Assembly: GCA_029573365.1 (NCBI GenBank) | Contig: JAKQGD010000455.1 | Span: 1-8,926 of the forward strand | Reading direction: 5' to 3' | DNA from: Bacteroidota bacterium | GTDB lineage: Bacteria > Bacteroidota > Bacteroidia > Chitinophagales > Saprospiraceae | Length of the DNA stretch: 8,926 nt | Shown here: one piece after another, positions 6,350 to 8,926 of the stretch | Layout of the letters: each line of letters starts with the position of its first letter | Numbering within the stretch: position 1 is the first letter of the stretch | Program-made: the position numbers and the translations under genes | Notes under the pieces: generated by a model | Seen by the model: the letters and a program-made list of their open reading frames with translations, nothing else | Database searches by the model: none | What the model was told of the DNA's origin: nothing

Positions 6350-6998
6350 ACCATTTTCCAGTATAGTCCACTTTCAGGGGCTTGCTCACCCATGGATTGC
6401 CCCTTATGTAAAACCGCCAGGGTCGGTGACTGCAGCTTCCTACGTGTATGCTCATTCCTATCCTGGGCCCACTTTCGATTTCTGCTTCCGGGATGGTGAT
6501 ACCGGTATCCATTATTTGTATGCTTGCATTGTTTTCGACCAGGCTGATGCCGTCCATATCACGGGTGATTCCCATGGCTATCGTAAGTTTTCCGGGGCCG
6601 CTTGTCAGCGAATGGCTGCCTGTCATTTTCCTTCTTACCTCCATCAGTTCTTTTCCGTCTACGGGTTCGACTCCCCGTATGAGCACCGCATGTGCCTGGC
6701 CCAGCTGACCGGTGACTACATTCATCATCGGATGCACCCCGTAGCAGGTGTATACATAAGCAGTGCCTCCGGACATGTACATGGTTTTGGTCCGTTCGGT
6801 GTACCTGCCGCCAAAGGCATGGCAGCCTCTGTCATCGGGACCCCTGTAGGCTTCTGTCTCTACGATGATTGCTGAGCAGGTTCCTTCAGGGGTATGGGTT
6901 ACTATCATTTTGCCGAGGAGGTCCCTGGCCATTAAAACGACGTCTTCATTCTGATAATAAGCCGATGTTAGCAGTTTGGCAGTTGTGTCAGGATTCAT
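6348..6998 (-). CDS. 3-methyladenine DNA glycosylase (AAG/MPG family)
   Basis: Monofunctional base-excision repair glycosylase of 216 residues that flips out and removes alkylated or deaminated purines (3-methyladenine, 7-methylguanine, hypoxanthine). Seen: IVETEAYRGPDD at 45-56, where by alignment to human AAG E49 and Y51 match catalytic Glu125 and base-stacking Tyr127; CHAFGG at 59-64, with H60 matching His136; TAYVYTCYG at 79-87, with Y83 and Y86 matching Tyr159 and the DNA-intercalating Tyr162; then VLIRGVEP at 105-112 (R108 matching Arg182), LTSGPGKLTIAMGI at 131-144 and PWRFYI at 193-198. Length agrees with bacterial members (about 190-220). The open frame continues 42 codons upstream to 7124, but that part overlaps the divergent GH16 gene and is unlike the family; the ATG at 6998 is preferred. 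All key residues are present, so it is probably active. Confidence 0.95.
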   Translation of the reverse strand: MNPDTTAKLLTSAYYQNEDVVLMARDLLGKMIVTHTPEGTCSAIIVETEAYRGPDDRGCHAFGGRYTERTKTMYMSGGTAYVYTCYGVHPMMNVVTGQLGQAHAVLIRGVEPVDGKELMEVRRKMTGSHSLTSGPGKLTIAMGITRDMDGISLVENNASIQIMDTGITIPEAEIESGPRIGMSIHVGSCSHRPWRFYIRGNPWVSKPLKVDYTGKW

Positions 6999-7010
6999 GA
7001 GCAAAAGATG

Positions 7011-7018
7011 TATATTTG
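7011..7018 (+). promoter_or_regulatory. Candidate -7 element for the GH16 gene
   Basis: TATATTTG is a perfect match to TAnnTTTG, 56 bases before the GH16 start codon. The nearest TTG (6983-6985) is 25 bases upstream, slightly longer than the usual 17-23, and lies inside the divergent glycosylase gene. The element is only 13 bases from the glycosylase start, so the two promoters probably overlap. No good minus-strand -7 element for the glycosylase was found. Confidence 0.35.
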
Positions 7019-7074
7019 TTGGTGCATTAGGGTTTGTTGTCTCTTTTATTAATAACCCAATTAAAATGTAATCT

Positions 7075-8022
7075 ATGACCAAATGGTTGAGAATTGTGTG
7101 GTTGGTGAGCAATTTTATCGTCATGACCGATGTTGTGTACTCTCAGGCCCGAAAACTCAAGGTGACCCTCACAGAGCCCTTAGTGTGTCCTGTTGGTGAA
7201 TATAAATTGGTTTTTAATGACGAATTTGATGGCAATGTCCTTGATACTTCCAAATGGTATACATTTTACCCTTACGGGCCAAAATCCAGGCCGGATTCAT
7301 GTTCATTTTGCCGCACACACATTTCTCCTAATGTATACAGGGAAGCCAACCTGGAGCTAAAAAGCGGATTGCTTGTCATCAGAGCTGACCGCGAAAATGA
7401 TAGCTGGTTTGGAAAGGAATACGAATTTACCTCAGGTATGGTAAACAGCAGGCAGGAATTCAGGACGTATTCTAAATATGAAATCCGATGCAAACTACCC
7501 AAAGGCAGCCAGCAGTGGCCTGCTTTCTGGGTTTTTGGCTGGAGTACTGAGTTTGATATTTTTGAATTTATCTGCAAAGGGCCACGCAACCCCGAATTTG
7601 CAATACACAAATGGTTAAAGTCCGAATGTCCCAATCAGAAAAAGGTCCGCCGGGGTGGGCCCTGCTTCTCAAGCCAAAGCGGTCATATCGATTTTGGGAT
7701 CGACTTTTCTGAAGAATTTCATGTTTTTACACTCGAATATGAGCCTCATATGATCAAATATTTCATTGATGGTATTATGGTGAGATATATCCCTCGGTTC
7801 TATGATCTAAAAGGCAGACCCATAAATTTATGCAGCATTCCTCCCGGCAAGTATCTGACAGAACCTGCTTACCCCAACTATGGAGAACCCGTGCAGGTAA
7901 TCGCTTCCCAATCAATCTGTCGAAATCATAAAGAAAAAAATCCCGTATACCCTAATTATATGGAGATTGACTACATCCGGGTATATCAAAAAGAAGTACA
8001 ACCCGATCTGTTGAGAGAATGA
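7075..8022 (+). CDS. Secreted glycoside hydrolase family 16 (laminarinase/beta-glucanase-like)
   Basis: Predicted exported polysaccharide hydrolase of 315 residues. Seen: a signal peptide with basic K3/R6, hydrophobic core IVWLVSNFIVM and a likely cleavage after SQA at about 25; YKLVFNDEFDGNVLDTSKW at 43-61, the usual GH16 opening strand; LVIRADRE; FRTYSKYEIRCKLPKG at 129-144; WPAFWVFG at 148-155; and the retaining catalytic motif EFDIFE at 159-164, with nucleophile E159, assisting D161 and acid/base E164. The ExDxxE spacing is the beta-bulge type found in laminarinases and agarases. MEIDYIRVYQK at 296-306 is the standard C-terminal strand. No carbohydrate-binding module or C-terminal sorting domain is present. 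Nine cysteines, including C76 and C79 close together, is unusual for the family. Substrate (beta-1,3-glucan or an algal galactan) is not decided by sequence. No SusC/D partners are nearby. Confidence 0.9.
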   Translation: MTKWLRIVWLVSNFIVMTDVVYSQARKLKVTLTEPLVCPVGEYKLVFNDEFDGNVLDTSKWYTFYPYGPKSRPDSCSFCRTHISPNVYREANLELKSGLLVIRADRENDSWFGKEYEFTSGMVNSRQEFRTYSKYEIRCKLPKGSQQWPAFWVFGWSTEFDIFEFICKGPRNPEFAIHKWLKSECPNQKKVRRGGPCFSSQSGHIDFGIDFSEEFHVFTLEYEPHMIKYFIDGIMVRYIPRFYDLKGRPINLCSIPPGKYLTEPAYPNYGEPVQVIASQSICRNHKEKNPVYPNYMEIDYIRVYQKEVQPDLLRE

Positions 8023-8057
8023 CGCTGAAATAAAATATAAAAAAAGTAATATAAATC

Positions 8058-8088
8058 TTGACAATTACGACAAATGACATTATATTTG
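8058..8088 (+). promoter_or_regulatory. Promoter of the RES-Xre toxin-antitoxin operon
   Basis: TTG at 8058-8060, a 20-base spacer, and a perfect TAnnTTTG (TATATTTG) at 8081-8088: the best promoter match in the window. The predicted transcription start at about 8093-8096 leaves a leader of roughly ten bases before the antitoxin ATG at 8105, i.e. nearly leaderless. Confidence 0.65.
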
Positions 8089-8105
8089 TGACAAAATACA
8101 TCACA
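8069..8105. promoter_or_regulatory. Putative autoregulatory operator of the toxin-antitoxin operon
   Basis: Two kinds of repeat overlap the promoter. GACAAATGACAT (8069-8080) and GACAAAATACAT (8090-8101) are direct repeats (10 of 12 identical) exactly 21 bases apart, two helical turns, and flank the -7 box. TGTGA (8087-8091) and TCACA (8101-8105) form an inverted repeat with a 9-base spacer running from the -7 box to the first base of the antitoxin start codon. Xre antitoxins commonly repress their own promoter, so these are natural binding-site candidates; binding is inferred. Confidence 0.4.
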
Positions 8106-8560
8106 TGTATAAGGGCCATAAAAAATCGTCTTCTCTGGTATCTGAGGCTGCCTTAGTTTATAACACACCACTCAGGCTGGTATCAGGTAGTCTGGGGCTG
8201 GGTGTTATAAGGTCTGCCAGGGCTGGTATAAAGACCGGCTATTATCTGGAGCTTGGCAGCCGTTTGGGACTTTCATTGCAGGAGCTGGCATCCATCCTTA
8301 ATGTCTCTCTCCGCACATTGCAGAGATATGATGCGGAGCATATGCTTGACGCCGACCAGTCGGCTAAGGTCATAAGTTTAGAGATGCTTATGGCTCATGG
8401 TCTTGAGGTGTTTGGGGGGCAGCAAAGCTTTAACGACTGGCTCAGAGACCCTGTAATGGAGCTTGAAAACCAGACTCCCCTTAGCTTTTTAGACACTTCT
8501 TTTGGGTTTATGGTCCTGGAGCAGCTTCTTGGACGCATCGAGCATGGTATTTTTGCCTGA
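8105..8560 (+). CDS. Xre/MbcA/ParS-type antitoxin (DUF2384) of a RES-Xre module
   Basis: Predicted 151-residue antitoxin that neutralises the downstream RES toxin by binding over its active site and represses the shared promoter. Seen: an Xre-like helix-turn-helix at about 44-76 (LGLSLQELASILNVSLRTLQRY), preceded by RSARAGI, then a C-terminal DUF2384/MbcA-ParS-Xre toxin-binding domain at about 95-151 with FGG..FNDWLRDP, QTPLSFLDTSFGFMVLEQLLGRIEHG, the family's most conserved block. Length is typical (about 130-160). The ATG at 8105 sits within a candidate operator and has no Shine-Dalgarno sequence. The stop overlaps the toxin start (TGATG), as expected for a coupled operon. The first 20 residues are polar and without recognisable motif. 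Confidence 0.92.
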   Translation: MYKGHKKSSSLVSEAALVYNTPLRLVSGSLGLGVIRSARAGIKTGYYLELGSRLGLSLQELASILNVSLRTLQRYDAEHMLDADQSAKVISLEMLMAHGLEVFGGQQSFNDWLRDPVMELENQTPLSFLDTSFGFMVLEQLLGRIEHGIFA

Positions 8561-8926
8561 TGCTGCTGTACAGGATTGCAAAACAAGAGTACATAGGCGA
8601 TCTCTCGGGTACGGGTGCAAAATTGTATGGTGGCCGGTGGAACAAGCCTGGAAAAGCTGCTTTGTATACGAGTGAATCAAGGGCACTGGCCATGCTGGAA
8701 CTTCTGGTGCATTTTAACAGCCGGGCGGCAATCAGAAACGTTTTTCGTTTTGCTGTAATTGAAGTGGACAGTACTTTGATTACCGATGTACCCGCTAAAT
8801 TGTTTCCAGACAATCTACATACATTTAACAATGAAACACTCTGGGAAATCACGGAAAAATATTTTGATCAAAAGAATTGCCTGGCAATCAGAGTGCCCAG
8901 TGTCATCATAGGCAGGGAATCCAACG
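8560..8926 (+). CDS. RES-domain toxin, N-terminal 122 residues (cut by window end)
   Basis: Toxin of a type II RES-Xre module. Family members have an ADP-ribosyltransferase-like fold; characterised ones deplete cellular NAD+ or ADP-ribosylate phosphoribosyl-pyrophosphate synthetase. Seen: MLLYRIAK at 1-8, LSGTGAKLYGGRWNKPGKAALYTSES at 15-40 and LAMLELLVHF at 43-52, which carry the conserved arginine, tyrosine and glutamate (R26, Y36, E47 as my best assignments); then VPSVIIGRESN at 112-122, bearing the conserved serine (S114). The R, E and S that name the domain are all present, so the visible part looks functional. About 30-40 C-terminal residues, usually including N-x-L-x-N-P, lie beyond the window. 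The start at 8560 overlaps the antitoxin stop by one base. Confidence 0.92.
   Translation, partial: MLLYRIAKQEYIGDLSGTGAKLYGGRWNKPGKAALYTSESRALAMLELLVHFNSRAAIRNVFRFAVIEVDSTLITDVPAKLFPDNLHTFNNETLWEITEKYFDQKNCLAIRVPSVIIGRESN

Noticed and set aside
6999..7124. 42-codon N-terminal extension of the DNA glycosylase
   Set aside because: It overlaps the GH16 signal-peptide coding region and is unlike other family N-termini; the ATG at 6998 fits.
1..8926. Defence island, prophage, insertion sequence or CRISPR array
   Set aside because: Apart from the toxin-antitoxin pair no such proteins, terminal inverted repeats with a transposase, or regularly spaced repeats were found.

Overview
The window looks like an ordinary chromosomal stretch of a Bacteroidota bacterium of moderate GC. 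Three things point there. Several gene starts are preceded by the -7 element TAnnTTTG typical of this phylum. Shine-Dalgarno sequences are nearly absent. The proteins themselves (short-form YggS, deoxynucleoside kinase, four-helix FtsK, RES-Xre pair) read as Bacteroidota versions. A Saprospirales/Chitinophagales relative is my guess, but I cannot fix the family from sequence alone.

Layout. At 1-996, minus strand, lie the start of a YggS-type PLP-homeostasis protein (cut by the window edge) and, 12 bases upstream of it, a deoxynucleoside kinase; they probably share a transcript. At 1170-2209, plus strand, gatC (tRNA amidotransferase subunit C) overlaps by 4 bases a LolD/MacB-type ABC ATPase whose permease is not here. 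At 2234-3373, minus strand, is a saccharopine-dehydrogenase-family oxidoreductase. A 390-base divergent intergenic region (3374-3763) follows. It holds two facing promoter candidates with identical -7 boxes, an AT-rich palindromic block and a GC-rich foldable leader. Next come the DNA translocase ftsK (3764-6289), a hairpin-plus-T-tract terminator shared with the convergent 3-methyladenine DNA glycosylase (6348-6998, minus), and then a secreted GH16 beta-glucanase-like enzyme (7075-8022, plus).

The right end (8058-8926) is a type II toxin-antitoxin module: a strong TTG-N20-TATATTTG promoter, repeats that look like an operator, an Xre/MbcA/ParS-type antitoxin, and a RES-domain toxin joined to it by a TGATG stop/start and truncated by the window edge.

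Most genes are housekeeping: nucleotide salvage, PLP homeostasis, charged-tRNA synthesis, chromosome segregation, base-excision repair. The accessory parts are the GH16 enzyme and the toxin-antitoxin pair. I found no rRNA, tRNA, insertion sequence or CRISPR array. The best candidates for something undescribed are the structured leader before ftsK and the operator layout of the RES-Xre module.
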